NCBI RefSeq assembly: GCF_029931775.1
Contig: NC_079312.1
Location: 8,191,821 to 8,255,820, forward strand
Direction of reading: 5' to 3'
DNA: 64,000 bases
Source: Euleptes europaea
Lineage: Eukaryota > Chordata > Lepidosauria > Squamata > Sphaerodactylidae
The notes under the pieces are model-generated. The model saw only the letters and a list, made by a program, of their open reading frames with translations, made no database searches and was not told the origin of the DNA. Made by a program: the position numbers and the translations under genes. How positions within the stretch are numbered: position 1 is the first letter of the stretch; each line of letters starts with the position of its first letter. This document shows, one piece after another, positions 23,118 through 34,711 of this stretch.

Positions 23118-23669
23118 AAACCACGGGGATTACGCAACTGCAAAACGGTTCCACCCCCAAAGGGAGGGGGGGGAAGTGCGATCATGAATGAATAAAACTT
23201 CTCAATGAACGTTTCAAACAGTAAGTGCGTTAGCCCTCGCGGATACAAAAAGGTTCAGAAATTGTTTCAGCACGAAACGGTGAGGGGCGGGGAGTGCGAT
23301 CAAGATGTAATAAAACGAAGCGAGATGCTTTAAAAACACGGAGCAACACTCAGTGCGGTAATACCCTCTTGTGTGACCTTTTTCAGTTTCTGAACCTTAG
23401 TGTTGCCTTTCTGCCCTCAGGGCAGAAAAAAGGAAAATTATATCAATAAGCTGTACGGCTAATCCAAATGAAGTTGCGACATATCACTTCTGGCCCTCTG
23501 AGACCCCGCCCTTTGCATTCTTTCTTAACAAGCTTGCATTGTTACACCTGACTTTGTAATTAAATAATTTTTAAATTAAATAATTTTTATTTGCTTCTTT
23601 AGAGATGTGTCTGCTTGCTCCTCACACGATATTAGATGGTACTTTGAATACTGAATGAGCAGCTGTGGC

Positions 23670-23878
23670 TAAGGCTGCAACTGGGGTCTGGAGATCACCC
23701 AGAATTAAAACTGATCTCCAGACTGAAGAGATCAGTTCTCCTGGAGAAAATGCCTCCTGTGGAGTGTGGACTCTATGGCATTATTCCCTGCTGTGGTCCA
23801 TCCCCAAACACTGCCTTTGCTAGGCTCCACTCCCAAATCTCCAGGAATTTCCCGAGCCTGAGTCGACAGCTATAGCCC
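23670..23878 (-). mobile_element. hAT-like MITE (AGGGTTGCCAAC family)
   Basis: gatcagttctcctggagaaaatg and ctccactcccaaatctccagg in the family order; ends are worn. Confidence 0.65.
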
Positions 23879-23930
23879 CTAGAGATAATCTTTTATGGAC
23901 AAACAGCTGGCAAAATTAGATTTATATGTC

Positions 23931-24378
23931 CCCAAAGTGGCTTACCTTGTCTCCTCCATTTTAACCTTCACAACAGCCCTGTGGAGTGGGTTAGACTGAG
24001 AATGTGTGCCAGGCCCAAGGTCAGCCAGCAATTTGTAACAGCGAAGTGGTGGCTCAAACCAGGACATCCTAGATGCTAGCCAGAAACTGTACCCTCTAAA
24101 CCACATGGGCTCTGACAGGGAGGTTCTCAAAGCCCCTGTTTCATAAAGGAAGGGATATTTTCCACCCGCCCTGTCGGTGCTGCCTTTCTACCCTGTGGGG
24201 ACACAAAGCAGCTTACATTATTGTTCTTTCTTCCACTGTAGCCCCACAACAACCCTATGAGGTAGGTCTGATGGAGACTTTGCAGATTGCCCGGTCAGCT
24301 AGCAGCCTTCCATGGTGGAGGGGGGATTTTAACCTGCATCTCCTTTATCCTAGCGCTACACCACAGTGGCTCTCATAG
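23931..24378 (-). mobile_element. Two tRNA-derived SINEs in tandem
   Basis: Two minus-strand copies (about 23931-24118 and 24150-24378), each with cacaac(a/a)(g/c)ccctgtgag-type bodies and tRNA-like heads. Confidence 0.6.
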
Positions 24379-24647
24379 GTGAGAGAAGTGGTTAAATCTC
24401 CTGTGCCTTTTTACTCAGAGGAAATTTTCCACCCTTCCCCTTCTGTGCTGCAAGTGCTTTCCTGGTTTCTCATGAGTAAACCTTTGCTCCCATTGCAAAT
24501 AGCGGAAGAATGTTGTGGATAGTCTGATCTTTGTCAGAATAGTCCTGTTTCATATATTTTTTGGCACTGCAAGTCCCACAATCATCCTGAATGCCAATTT
24601 TGAGGCTCCTGGCTTTATTTGTGGATAGATTATGCCTGCCACGGATG

Positions 24648-24838
24648 GAGGTTGCCAGGTATTACAACTGATCTCCAGGCTACAGAGATCAGTTCACCTG
24701 GAGGAAATGGCTGCTTCGGAAGGTGGACTGTATGGCCCTTATACTTCCTGAGGTCCCTCCTCTCCCTGAACCCCAGCCTCGCCAGGGTCAGACCCTAAAA
24801 TCACTAGGAATTTCCCAATGCAGAGCTGGCAACTCTAG
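24648..24838 (-). mobile_element. hAT-like MITE (AGGGTTGCCAAC family)
   Basis: gaggttgccaggtattacaactgatctcc start and gagctggcaactctagg end. Confidence 0.7.
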
Positions 24839-25212
24839 GATGGATGGGCATAGTCTTTTATTCAATAGATGTAACCATCCAGTTAAAATAGGCACACTAT
24901 ATAGATGCAACTTTTGACGGTTACATCTAGGAATGCCGGCCTCCAGGTGGGACATGGGGATCCCCCAGATTACATACAGCTCATCTCCAGAGATCAGTTC
25001 CCCTTAGAGTTGCCAGGTCCAGGTTGGAAAATACCTGGAGATGAGTGGGTGGAGCCTAAGGAGGGCAGGGTTTGAGGAGGGGAGGGACTTGAGTGCAGTA
25101 TAATGCCATAGAGTCCACCTCCCAAAGCAGCCATCTTCTCCAGGTGAGCTGATCTCCGTTGCCTGGAGGTCATTTGTAATGGTGGGAGATCTCCAGCCAC
25201 CACCTGGAGGTT

Positions 25213-26743
25213 GAGTAAACAATAGTACAAGGCTCAAACACTCAAATAGCAAAGATGTATATTTGAAAGTTACAATAGTGAAAGTGCAGGAAGTGACAAA
25301 AAGGAAACTTAACACAAAATCTCTTCACTAAGATCTAAAGGTCGATAAATATGATAAAGTCAATAATTATGTCTCGATAGAATCTTTAAAAGTTCATAAT
25401 AAATATATTCAAATCCTTGCGTTGTGGAGACAGAAGTCAGGAGAAGACGGAACGCGGTCCGGATGCCTTGCGTTTTCGCCGCCCCTCAGGGCGGCTTCTT
25501 CAGCTCTCCGTTATAAACAGAAACTGTTCTCCTGCAGAAACAAACATCCACAATAGAAAATTCTCTAGGCTACAATCTTTTTAACTAGAATTAAGTCATC
25601 ACATTAAAAAAAAAGATTACTATGCATCAACACCGATACAGTGAGCATACCTTAAATATTCATTCAGCAGTTTCTTAGATATAAAATCTCAGGTGGACTC
25701 TTCTTGCTCCCAACTGGGCTGCTCAGTGAAAATGCTTGCTAACTCAAACACAGGTGTTGCCAATATATCTGCTAAGCCCTCAAGGGATCTTTCTAATTGC
25801 AGCTGAAATAAATTAAATTACTGTATGAGCTCCATGCTTTTGAAAAAATTAAAGAAAACAAGAAAAATCTAATTCATTATTCAAACCATAAGGATGATAG
25901 GCAAGAATTACGATTTATTTATTTATTTAAATCCTAAGTAAAAATTTTTGAACGTTATCAACTTGTTCAAAATTTTTTACTTAGGCAAGAATTACGATTT
26001 ATTTATTTATTTAAATCCTATCATCCTTATGGTTTGAATAATGAATTAGATTTTTCTTGTTTTCTTTAATTTTTTCAAAAGCATGGAGCTCATACAGTAA
26101 TTTAATTTATTTCAGCTGCAATTAGAAAGATCCCTTGAGGGCTTAGCAGATATATTGGCAACACCTGTGTTTGAGTTAGCAAGCATTTTCACTGAGCAGC
26201 CCAGTTGGGAGCAAGAAGAGTCCACCTGAGATTTTATATCTAAGAAACTGCTGAATGAATATTTAAGGTATGCTCACTGTATCGGTGTTGATGCATAGTA
26301 ATCTTTTTTTTAAATGTGATGACTTAATTCTAGTTAAAAAGATTGTAGCCTAGAGAATTTTCTATTGTGGATGTTTGTTTCTGCAGGAGAAAAGTTTCTG
26401 TTTATAACGGAGAGCTGAAGAAGCCGCCCTGAGGGGCGGCGAAAACGCAAGGCATCCGGACCGCGTTCCGTCTTCTCCTGACTTCTGTCTCCACAACGCA
26501 AGGATTTGAATATATTTATTATGAACTTTTAAAGATTCTATCGAGACATAATTATTGACTTTATCATATTTATCGACCTTTAGATCTTAGTGAAGAGATT
26601 TTGTGTTAAGTTTCCTTTTTGTCACTTCCTGCACTTTCACTATTGTAACTTTCAAATATACATCTTTGCTATTTGAGTGTTTGAGCCTTGTACTATTGTT
26701 TACTCAGCCATACTTTGTTAGTACTTGTGCATATTTATCTCAG
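25213..26743. mobile_element. 1.5-kb near-perfect palindromic insertion, Penelope-like candidate
   Basis: Two 689-bp inverted arms (25212-25900 and 26018-26706) are nearly identical; I saw very few mismatches and no net length difference. They enclose a 117-bp centre. The insertion is flanked by a perfect 15-bp direct repeat CACCACCTGGAGGTT (25198-25212, 26744-26758), as left by target-primed retroposition. A 37-bp unpaired tail (26707-26743) sits on the right only. Each arm has CTGAAGA, a GC-rich hairpin and GAAAACGC, resembling a hammerhead ribozyme core, as reported for Penelope-like elements. No protein-coding frame is present. The Penelope assignment is inference. Confidence 0.7.
25901..26017. 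repeat. Palindrome centre: hairpin between 34-bp direct repeats
   Basis: Identical 34-bp copies (25901-25934 and 25985-26018, starting gcaagaattacgattt) lie in the same orientation around a hairpin with 19-bp arms (25935-25953, 25965-25983; taagtaaaaatttttgaac). Confidence 0.85.
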
Positions 26744-27079
26744 CACCACCTGGAGGTTGGCAACCCTGGTTCCCCTGGAGAAAATGGCTGGTTTGGAGAG
26801 TGTAAATGGCATTGTAGCCCACTGAGGTCCCTGTCCTCCCCAGGCTCCACCCCCAAATCCCCAGGAGTTTCCCAACTTGGATCTGGCAACCCTAACCCTA
26901 TGTTCTGTTTTATCTGATGTTAAGTGAAGTTTCTTGCTTGCCCTTTTCCACCCTTGGTTTCCTCTCCTGGGTACCTTGAACTGGGGAGATGCTCTCCAAG
27001 ACTTAAGCCAAGAGAGTCCCGCAGTCTCAGAGAGGCACTGGGGGTGGGGTGGGGATGTGGAAAAGCGGTTTCCTGCCCT

Positions 27080-27143
27080 CCCCTTTACAGGAGCCCCCTC
27101 TGAGTTTGTCCCATTGTTGGTTGAACGGCTGGGAGGGAATCCG
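27080..27143 (+). promoter_or_regulatory. Gene C noncoding first exon and promoter
   Basis: GC-rich stretch ending GGCTGGGAGGGAATCCG, then donor GTGAGC. The same end-of-exon sequence occurs at 47578 (gene E, +) and, reversed, at 44203 (gene D, -): GGCT(A/G)(A/G)GA.GGA(A)TCTG then GTGAGC. Downstream, a gcaagacccgaagcagagag motif is also shared with D. Each lies 2.3 kb or less (C, E) or about 3.7 kb (D) upstream of the start exon. The exon's left boundary and the transcription start are not visible; the start given is approximate. Confidence 0.5.
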
Positions 27144-27298
27144 GTGAGCCAAAAGTTGGCTTCGGAGGGGGAGATATTTGGGGGCAGAGGGGCTGCAACG
27201 CAAGACCCGAAGCAGAGAGGAAGGAGGGAAGCAGGGGGTGCGAGACAGCCCCGTCCCCCAATTCCTTCCAATTCCTTTCCCATCCCATCTGGGGTTCC

Positions 27299-27506
27299 TA
27301 GGGTTGCTAGGTCCAGGCTGGGAAATGTCTGGAGATTTGTGGGATGAAGAGCATGATAAAGGTTTGGGGAGGGGGGGACTTCAGTGGAGCATAACGCCAT
27401 AGAGTCCCCCTTCCAAAACGGCCGTTTTCTCCAGAGGGTCTGATCTCTGTCACCTGGAGATCTTGTTGTAATCCCAGGAGATCTCCTGGAGGCTGGCAAC
27501 CCTAGA
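27299..27506 (+). mobile_element. hAT-like MITE (AGGGTTGCCAAC family)
   Basis: Starts ctagggttgctaggtcc, ends aggctggcaaccctag; complete-looking. Confidence 0.8.
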
Positions 27507-27691
27507 GATTTCCCCTCTCCCATTAGCTTTGGATGAAGCCAAACAAATCCCCAAAGAAGAATTGGAGAGTAAAAGACCCACAGGAGGCCCGAATAGGAAA
27601 GGGACCTTCTTGCCCCTTTGACCTGGGAGGGGGGTAATGGGTCGGGGCCTGGGAGCAGCAGTAGGGGCAGGAAATTGCGGGGGGCGGGGGG

Positions 27692-27898
27692 AGTAGGTTT
27701 GCCAACTGTGGCTCAGGAAATTTCTGAAGGTTTGAGTGGGGAAGGGATGGAGCCTGAGGAAAGACCTCTGCAGAGTATAATACCATAGAGTCCACCACTG
27801 AAAGCAGCCATATTCTCCAGAGGAACTGGTCGCTGCAGTCTGGAAGTCAAGTGTAATTCCGGGAGATCTCCAGGCCCCACCTGGAGGGTGGAAACCCT
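27692..27898 (+). mobile_element. hAT-like MITE (AGGGTTGCCAAC family)
   Basis: Starts gtaggtttgccaactgtgg and ends cacctggagggtggaaaccc. Confidence 0.75.
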
Positions 27899-29366
27899 TG
27901 GGGGAAGGCAGCCCCCCCCCAACTCCTTCTGTCCCCTCCACCGCTTTTCAGCCTGGTCCCAGCGGGCCTTTCCTTCCTCCCCCCTCCCCAACATCACCCT
28001 ATATTGTTTGATCAAATACCCTATTGTGTTTGATCCTATTGAAAAACCAATGTGGGTGGGTTAGAGGAGCCCCTTCCCCTTTCTGCATGCCCCCCTTTCT
28101 GTTTTGAAATTCTGGTCTTCTGTATTTGGGGCCGCTTTTGAATTTGAACAATATTTGAAGTACAGGCATTCTTACAAATGGACTAGGGCTGCAGTAAAAT
28201 CATCCCCCCCTCCCGGAGGGCACTTTAACAAAGGAAAAAAGGTCTCTCTACTTTTTGCACTTCTTGGTTTTACTGCTTTGCTATCTAATTTCAGTAATCC
28301 AGTTTTTGCATTTCTTATGCAGCCTGTCTTGTACTGCCTTCATTGTTTTCTAACTTTGCAATCCTGTCTTCTTACATGGCATATTATATAGCTTTTACTG
28401 TTTCTATTGCATTGCTAAATCTTAAAACCTGCCTTGCATCTCAGCAAGAAAGGCAGTGGTAATTAAAATAAAATACTCCACTTGTCATGTGTGCAGAGGG
28501 AGGGATGTTCTCTTTAGGCTCCCAGAGACTATGAATCAGAGTTGCAGTATCCCTCCAGGGTCACCCATGCTGAACAGAAGAAGAGAGACCCCCCCCTCCC
28601 TGTCCAGCCTGTGTGTCAATCTTTATCTCAGGCCTGGTTCACACATGCAAGAGAAGAAGGTGGCAGAGACCTGAGATGGTGGAGTGGGCTGGCTCACTTT
28701 ATTCACCATGTTCTCTAAGCCCCCTTTTCCTAAAAATGGACTCAAGGAGGCTTCCAACTGCAGGTGGAGGAGCACATTTTAGGTTGTTTTCCTGTGCTGA
28801 AAACTCCCTGCCACAGAAAAGCAGCACAGCAATCAGAGACAGAGGGCAGAAACATGCTAATTTTCCTTGACATGCTAATTTGCTCGGTAATACGAAGAAA
28901 TGCTAATAACTGGAACAACTGGACTTTCCCAATGATCATTCTTCACTGGAATCTCCCACCTGCTGCCTTGAATCAGGCAGTCCATCCTATCCGCTCAGGG
29001 CTCTGCCAGTCCACTAAATGTGTGGGGCAGGCCGGAGGGTCTTGCTTTCCCTCAGAGGAGAGAGGGAATGGTGTGGCTTCAGGCAAGCTCAGGGACTTCT
29101 CGCCCTGGGGTGAATTTGCAGAGGCTTTGAGGAAGCATTTCTAGGAGAGGAGGCAGATGGATGAATGAGGAAGATGGGACTCCCCTCCTCCATATGGGAT
29201 ATCTGGTTTGTGGGGAGAGATGTGGGGCCAAACACTCCTGAGCCTTCCTTGATCAAATGCACGAGCTTGAATTCTGCTCCAAGCCAATCTGGAGAGAGGT
29301 TCACTATAGGGACTGGCAGAGAAAATGTGTCTGTAGGGATTCCCACTCTCTTTCTCACCCTCCCAG
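27899..29366. other. Gene C first intron
   Basis: No other gene. 28600-29080 is related to gene D at 40790-41190 on the minus strand (gtggcagag, ggaatctcccacctgc, tcagggctctgcca, gtcttg(g)cttccctcagag). This supports C and D as duplicates. Confidence 0.45.
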
Positions 29367-29452
29367 GAAGCATCAGAAAGAGACCCTAGATGCCTTCTCT
29401 GCCATTTCCTCTGTGTGATGAAGTGAAAAGAGCTGCCATGCAGCCAGCTCAG
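29367..29452 (+). CDS. Gene C start exon (MQPAQ)
   Basis: The acceptor tttctcaccctcccag ends at 29366. The ATG is at 29438, and coding 29438-29452 reads MQPAQ before donor gtatgg. The upstream UTR part is clearly related to the same exons of genes D and E (ctgatgcc..ctctgccatctcctc motif). A BovB fragment with a 12-bp target duplication sits in the following intron. Confidence 0.7.
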
Positions 29453-29784
29453 GTATGGAGGGCTCTGGGGACACATGCAACACAGGGCAGATATGTTTCC
29501 TTCTCTGTTGCAAGGATCAGGGGATCAAGCTCCTTACTCTTGGTTCTGGGGATGTAAGATGTTGAGGCTGCCCTTTGGGGAGGCAGAAAAAGATGTCAAA
29601 GATGGCATGTCCATAGAAGACCAAGTGAAGACTATGAAACAATACCGCACCACCAATTTCCCACATATAACTCTTTGGTACTTTATCTTATGGGCACCTG
29701 CGGCCTCTTCCCCACAAGGCTGCTGTCCCCCTGCGACTGAGGTCAGCCCCTCTGGCCCCAAGATGCCCCTGAGGAAGCATGGTG

Positions 29785-30235
29785 TGTGTGTGTGAAGTGC
29801 CGTCAAGTCGCTTCCGACTCATGGCGACCCTATGAATGAAAGTCCTCCAAAATGTCCTATCTTTGACAGCCTTGCTCAGATCTCGCAAATTGAAGGCTGT
29901 GGCTTCCTTTATTGAGTCCATCCATCTCTTGTTGGGTCTTCCTCTTTTCCTGCTGCCCTCAGCTTTTCCTAGCATGACTGTCTTTTCCAGTGACTCTTGT
30001 CGTCTCATGACGTGACCAAAGTACGACAGCCTCAGTTTAGTCATTTTAGCTTCTAGGGTCAGTTCAGGCTTGATTTGATCTATAACCCACTGATTTGTTT
30101 TTTTGGCAGTCCACGGAATCCGTAACCCTCTCCTCCAACACCACATTTCAAAGGAATCTATTTCTTCCTATCAGCTTTCTTCACTGTCCAGCTTTCACAC
30201 CCATACATAGTAATAGGGAATACGATGGCATGAAT
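29785..30235 (-). mobile_element. BovB (RTE) LINE 3' end with 12-bp target duplication
   Basis: Minus strand encodes MWCWRRGLRIPWTAKKTNQW and LRLSYFGHVMRRQESLEKT; flanked by GGAAGCATGGTG at 29773-29784 and 30236-30247. Confidence 0.9.
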
Positions 30236-30317
30236 GGAAGCATGGTGGGGGGAGCCAAATGTCCCCATGGGGCTCTTCTCACCTCTCCTCTTCTTTATGC
30301 TGCTCCTCCAGTATTAA

Positions 30318-31179
<862 letters not shown>

Positions 31180-31335
31180 GTGCCCTGACCTGGATAGCCC
31201 TGGCTAATTTTTGGATGGGAGACCTTCAGGGAATACCGTGGCCATGACATGGAAGAAGGGAATGGCAAACCACCTCTGAACATCTCTTGCATTGAAAACC
31301 CCATGTGGTCGCCATAAGACTTGATGGCACCAAGG
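31180..31335 (+). mobile_element. 5S-headed SINE, internally deleted
   Basis: gtgccctgacctggatagcc..tttttggatgggagacc then the BovB-type tail. Confidence 0.75.
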
Positions 31336-32101
31336 AATTTAATGATCCTATACAGGAAAGCTAACTGTGTCTAAATCAGACCTGACCAGAGGCACCCAGA
31401 GCAGTGCAATATGCATAACCCATTCCTAATTATTATCAAGTTCAGCTTTCTGTACTAGGTGGGGTTTAGACTTCAAGGGCAGACCCATGCAGAATGTGAT
31501 ACAATAGTCTAGCTGTTATTGCAGCATAGATCCATGTGGCCAGATCAACATGGTCAGGAAGGCTAGAATAGGAATAAACCAAGTGACTTCCAGATTTGTG
31601 TTGTTCCTGGCTTCAGGTACAAGATGGATTCAGGTGGATTCCTCTCTCTTCCCACTGACAGATCTTCTTCCCAGTTAGAGTCAGCAGCCCCTGTTCCCCA
31701 GACAAAAAGCAACGGTCCAAGCTTCCATTGGCTCTTGCCTATTGACTTGGGCTTCTTACCCCCCTGATGGCTTCAGAGCATAACATGTGCAAGAGAAAGC
31801 AAGAGAGAGGCAGGGCACTCAGCATCAGATGCTCAGGCTCCAGTCAAACACATACTTGGTTGGCTTTTAAAGGAAGCTGCAACAGAAATATGGGGGAGGC
31901 AGAAGGAAAGATGCTGCAGTTGCCTCGGGAGGATAGAATCGGTGACACAGAAGGCCTGTGGTTGTTCTCAATGATACTGCTATGAAAATAGGACATTACA
32001 AGCAGGAAACCCGCAAGGACTTGCCGCGGGCACCTCCCCACACTATTTCTTCTTTACCCACTAAACCATTCAGGCTCTGATACCTCAGAAAGGTTCTTCA
32101 A
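31336..32101. other. No gene seen
   Basis: Unique-looking sequence between genes C and D; 31380-31560 may be an old LINE or SINE remnant, not classified. Confidence 0.35.
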
Positions 32102-32345
32102 CCTCTCTGGTTTGTAAAGGAGGGGATATTTTCCACCGTCACTGTCTATGCCGTCTTTCTACTGAACGGGAAAACATAGCAGCTTACATGGTTCTCCTCC
32201 CCTCCATTTTAGTCTCACAATGACCCTGTGAGGTTGGTCTGGCTGAGAATGCGTGACTGTGTCAAAGGCATCCAGCCACCTTCCATGGCAGAGTGGGGAT
32301 TCGAACCCGGATCTCCTTGATCCTAGTCCGACATTCTAACAGCTC
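32102..32345 (-). mobile_element. tRNA-derived SINE
   Basis: gtctcacaatgaccctgtgagg body and ggattcgaacccggatctcc B box on the minus strand. Confidence 0.75.
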
Positions 32346-32782
32346 TAACAGGGATGTGGTTAAGCTCCTTGTGTTTTTTCACAGAGGATATATTTTCCAC
32401 CCTCCCATTTTATTCTGCCTCCAACTTCCTGGCTTCTTTGAGTAAATCTTTGCTGCCTTTGCAAACAGCAGAGGGATGTTCTGGAGCTAACCTATGCCAG
32501 TAAGTTCTATTTCTCTGCATTTATGGCACTGCAATCCCCACTATTGTGTGGAAGCTGGTGGCCAGTTTTAGAACTGGTAGCTTTATCTTTGGCTGTTCCA
32601 TGCCTGCCACAAACAAACAACTGTAGCTTGCACTGCAAACAACAGGAGGCTTCTGGAAATAACTGGGCCAAGATGTTCTGATTCCCTCCATTTTTCATGC
32701 AACAGCTGCCATGACCATCCTGAAGCTGGTGACCCTGTTTCAGACTCAGAGTTTAATTTTGTGATGTGTTATGCCTGCAACT
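32346..32782. other. Unclassified sequence related to 24390-24650 and 63490-63660
   Basis: Shared pieces include ttttggcactgcaa.tccc, atcctgaagc and tatgcctgcca. It recurs upstream of gene C and at the right edge, so it may be an old repeat or duplicated flank. Confidence 0.45.
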
Positions 32783-33035
32783 GAGGCTATCGTATTTTGG
32801 TCACGTCATGAGACGACAAGAGTCACTGGAGAAGACAGTCATGCTAGGAAAAGTTGAGGGCAGCAGGAAAAGAGGAAGACCCAACAAGAGATGGATTGAC
32901 TCAATAAAGGAAGCCACAGCCTTCAGTTTGCAAGATCTGAGCAAGGCTGTCAAAGATAGGACATTTTGGAGGACTTTCATTCATAGGGTCGCCATGAGTC
33001 GGAAGCTACTTGACACACACACACACACACACATG
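32783..33035 (+). mobile_element. BovB LINE 3' end
   Basis: LRLSYFGHVMRRQESLEKTV and SRKRGRPNKRW, ending in the gacttgacacacaca tail. Confidence 0.9.
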
Positions 33036-33049
33036 CCTGCCACAGACAG

Positions 33050-33262
33050 GCATTGTAAGTTCCATGGCAAATAGTGCATCTGTGTGTGGCTCTGTGTGTG
33101 TTTCCAAGGCAAGAGACTTTCAGAAGGTAGTTTGCCGTTGCCTGCCTCTGCATAGCCACCCTGGACTGACTTGGTGATCTCCCATCCAAGTACTAACCAG
33201 AGTTGACTGCTTACCATCCGAGATCTGATGAGATCAGCCTAGCCTGGGCCATTCAGGTCAGA
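33050..33262 (-). mobile_element. 5S-headed SINE
   Basis: Minus strand ctgatctcatcagatctcgg, acttggatgggagatc; tail diverged. Confidence 0.75.
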
Positions 33263-33528
33263 GTTCTATAGTTCTGTCCCCTTTATAAGAATGCCCTCCT
33301 GGACACTTCAGTTTTGCACTTTCTGTGGAATTACAGAGGCCTGAGGGGCTTCCTGGCTTCCTCAGGAAGGCCATTCCACAAGGTGGGACCCACTACTGAG
33401 AATGCACATGAATGGGCAACTGCCGATTTTACCAATTTGCAGGGTCCCCCATTCAGTCTCAGTAAAGGCCCTATTTGAAGGAGGCCCACCTGTTGGAGTA
33501 AGGACACTGAGGTAAGTCTGTGCCTAAA

Positions 33529-33971
33529 AGGGTTGCCAACCTCCAGGTGGCACCTGGAGATCTCCCACTATTACAACTGATCTCCAGACAACCAAGGGAG
33601 GGGCTGTGGCTCAGTGGTAGAGCATCTGCTTGGCATGCAGAAGCTCCCAAGTTCTATCTCCAGCATCTCCAGGTAAAGGGACTAGGCAGGTAGGTGATGT
33701 GAAAGACCTCTACCTGAGACCCTGGAGTGCCGCTGCCTCTACGGACTTTGAGGGGCAGAGTCTGATTCAGTATAAGGCAGCTTCATGTGTTCATGTGAAT
33801 AAAAAAAGAATGATTACCCTTGAGAAAACAGCTGCTTTGGAGGGTGGACTCTATGACATTATACCCTGCTGAGGTCCCTGTCCAAACTCTGCCCTCCCCA
33901 GGCTCCACCCCCAAATCTCCAGGTATTTCCCAACCCACAGCTCCAGGCCCCACCTGGAGGTTGGCAACCCT
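33529..33971 (-). mobile_element. hAT-like MITE split by a tRNA SINE
   Basis: Ends agggttgccaacctccagg and cacctggaggttggcaaccc; interrupted at about 33597-33800 by a complete tRNA SINE. Confidence 0.82.
33598..33806 (+). mobile_element. tRNA-derived SINE
   Basis: ggggctgtggctcagtggtagagcatctg head, gattcagtataaggcagcttcatgtg 3' end and an A-rich tail. Confidence 0.88.
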
Positions 33972-34465
33972 AGGCAGAGCTGCTCATTCAGTATTCAAGC
34001 TACCATTATATACAGCGAGCGGACTGAATGGGTGCACCTCTACTAAATTAAAATGTTTTTTTAAATCAATTGAACCACCCATTTTAATTTTTATATTCCT
34101 CATTTTGAAAGCTTTGTAAATAAAGGTTCATTTCTGGATTCTTGTTTTTCTCTATATTGAATGCTTGGGGAGAACAAACTCCTAGCTCACCCAGAACATC
34201 AAAAATGCTTGGCCTATTATAGAAAAACGCTATTATAAAGAACAATATTAGTTAATTTTCTCTCACAAACTATACATTTTCATAATATATCTTAAGAATT
34301 ATTAGAGATATGAGGTATGAAGAGTGTATGCTGTTTGTGAAGTCATATGTGTTTTATAAAAAAAATAATAAAAATTTAAAACCAACAACAACGCTTGGGC
34401 CAGAAGGGCAAGGGAAGCAGGAGCTGTGAGTCATTGGCAGAGCTCCTGTTTTGTATGGAGTAGAA
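33972..34465. other. No gene seen; AT-rich
   Basis: AT-rich intergenic sequence, nothing recognised. Confidence 0.35.
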
Positions 34466-34711
34466 CCCAGAAGAGGAGTTGGTCTTTATACCATGCTTTT
34501 TCTCTACCTTAAGGAGTCTCAATTCAGCTTACAGTCACATTCTGTTCCTCTCCCCAACAGGCACCTCGTGAGGTAGGTGGGACTGAGAGTTCTGAGAGAA
34601 CTGTGACTGACCCAAGGTCATCCAACAGGCTTCATGTGGAGGAGCAGGGAATCAAACCCAGTTCTTCTGATTAGAGTCTGCCGCTCTTAACCACTACACC
34701 ACACTGGCTCC
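34466..34711 (-). mobile_element. tRNA-derived SINE with CTT tail
   Basis: Minus strand agccagtgtggtgtagtgg head through aagaccaactcctcttctg. Confidence 0.88.

Larger units (their letters stand above)
25005..26768 (+). mobile_element. Inner hAT-like MITE with 8-bp target duplication
   Basis: Starts TAGAGTTGCCAGG, ends GTTGGCAACCCTG, flanked by GTTCCCCT on both sides. The 8-bp duplication places the family in hAT. It is itself split by the palindromic insertion 25213-26743. Confidence 0.82.
24929..26893 (-). mobile_element. Outer hAT-like MITE, split by a nested MITE
   Basis: Left part 24929-25004 and right part 26769-26893 (ending tctggcaaccctaac) form one family member. It is interrupted at gttcccct, which is duplicated (24997-25004 and 26769-26776). 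Confidence 0.75.

Noticed and set aside
33598-33680. Possible tRNA gene
   Set aside because: Box-like motifs are present but no cloverleaf could be drawn, and the SINE body follows directly.
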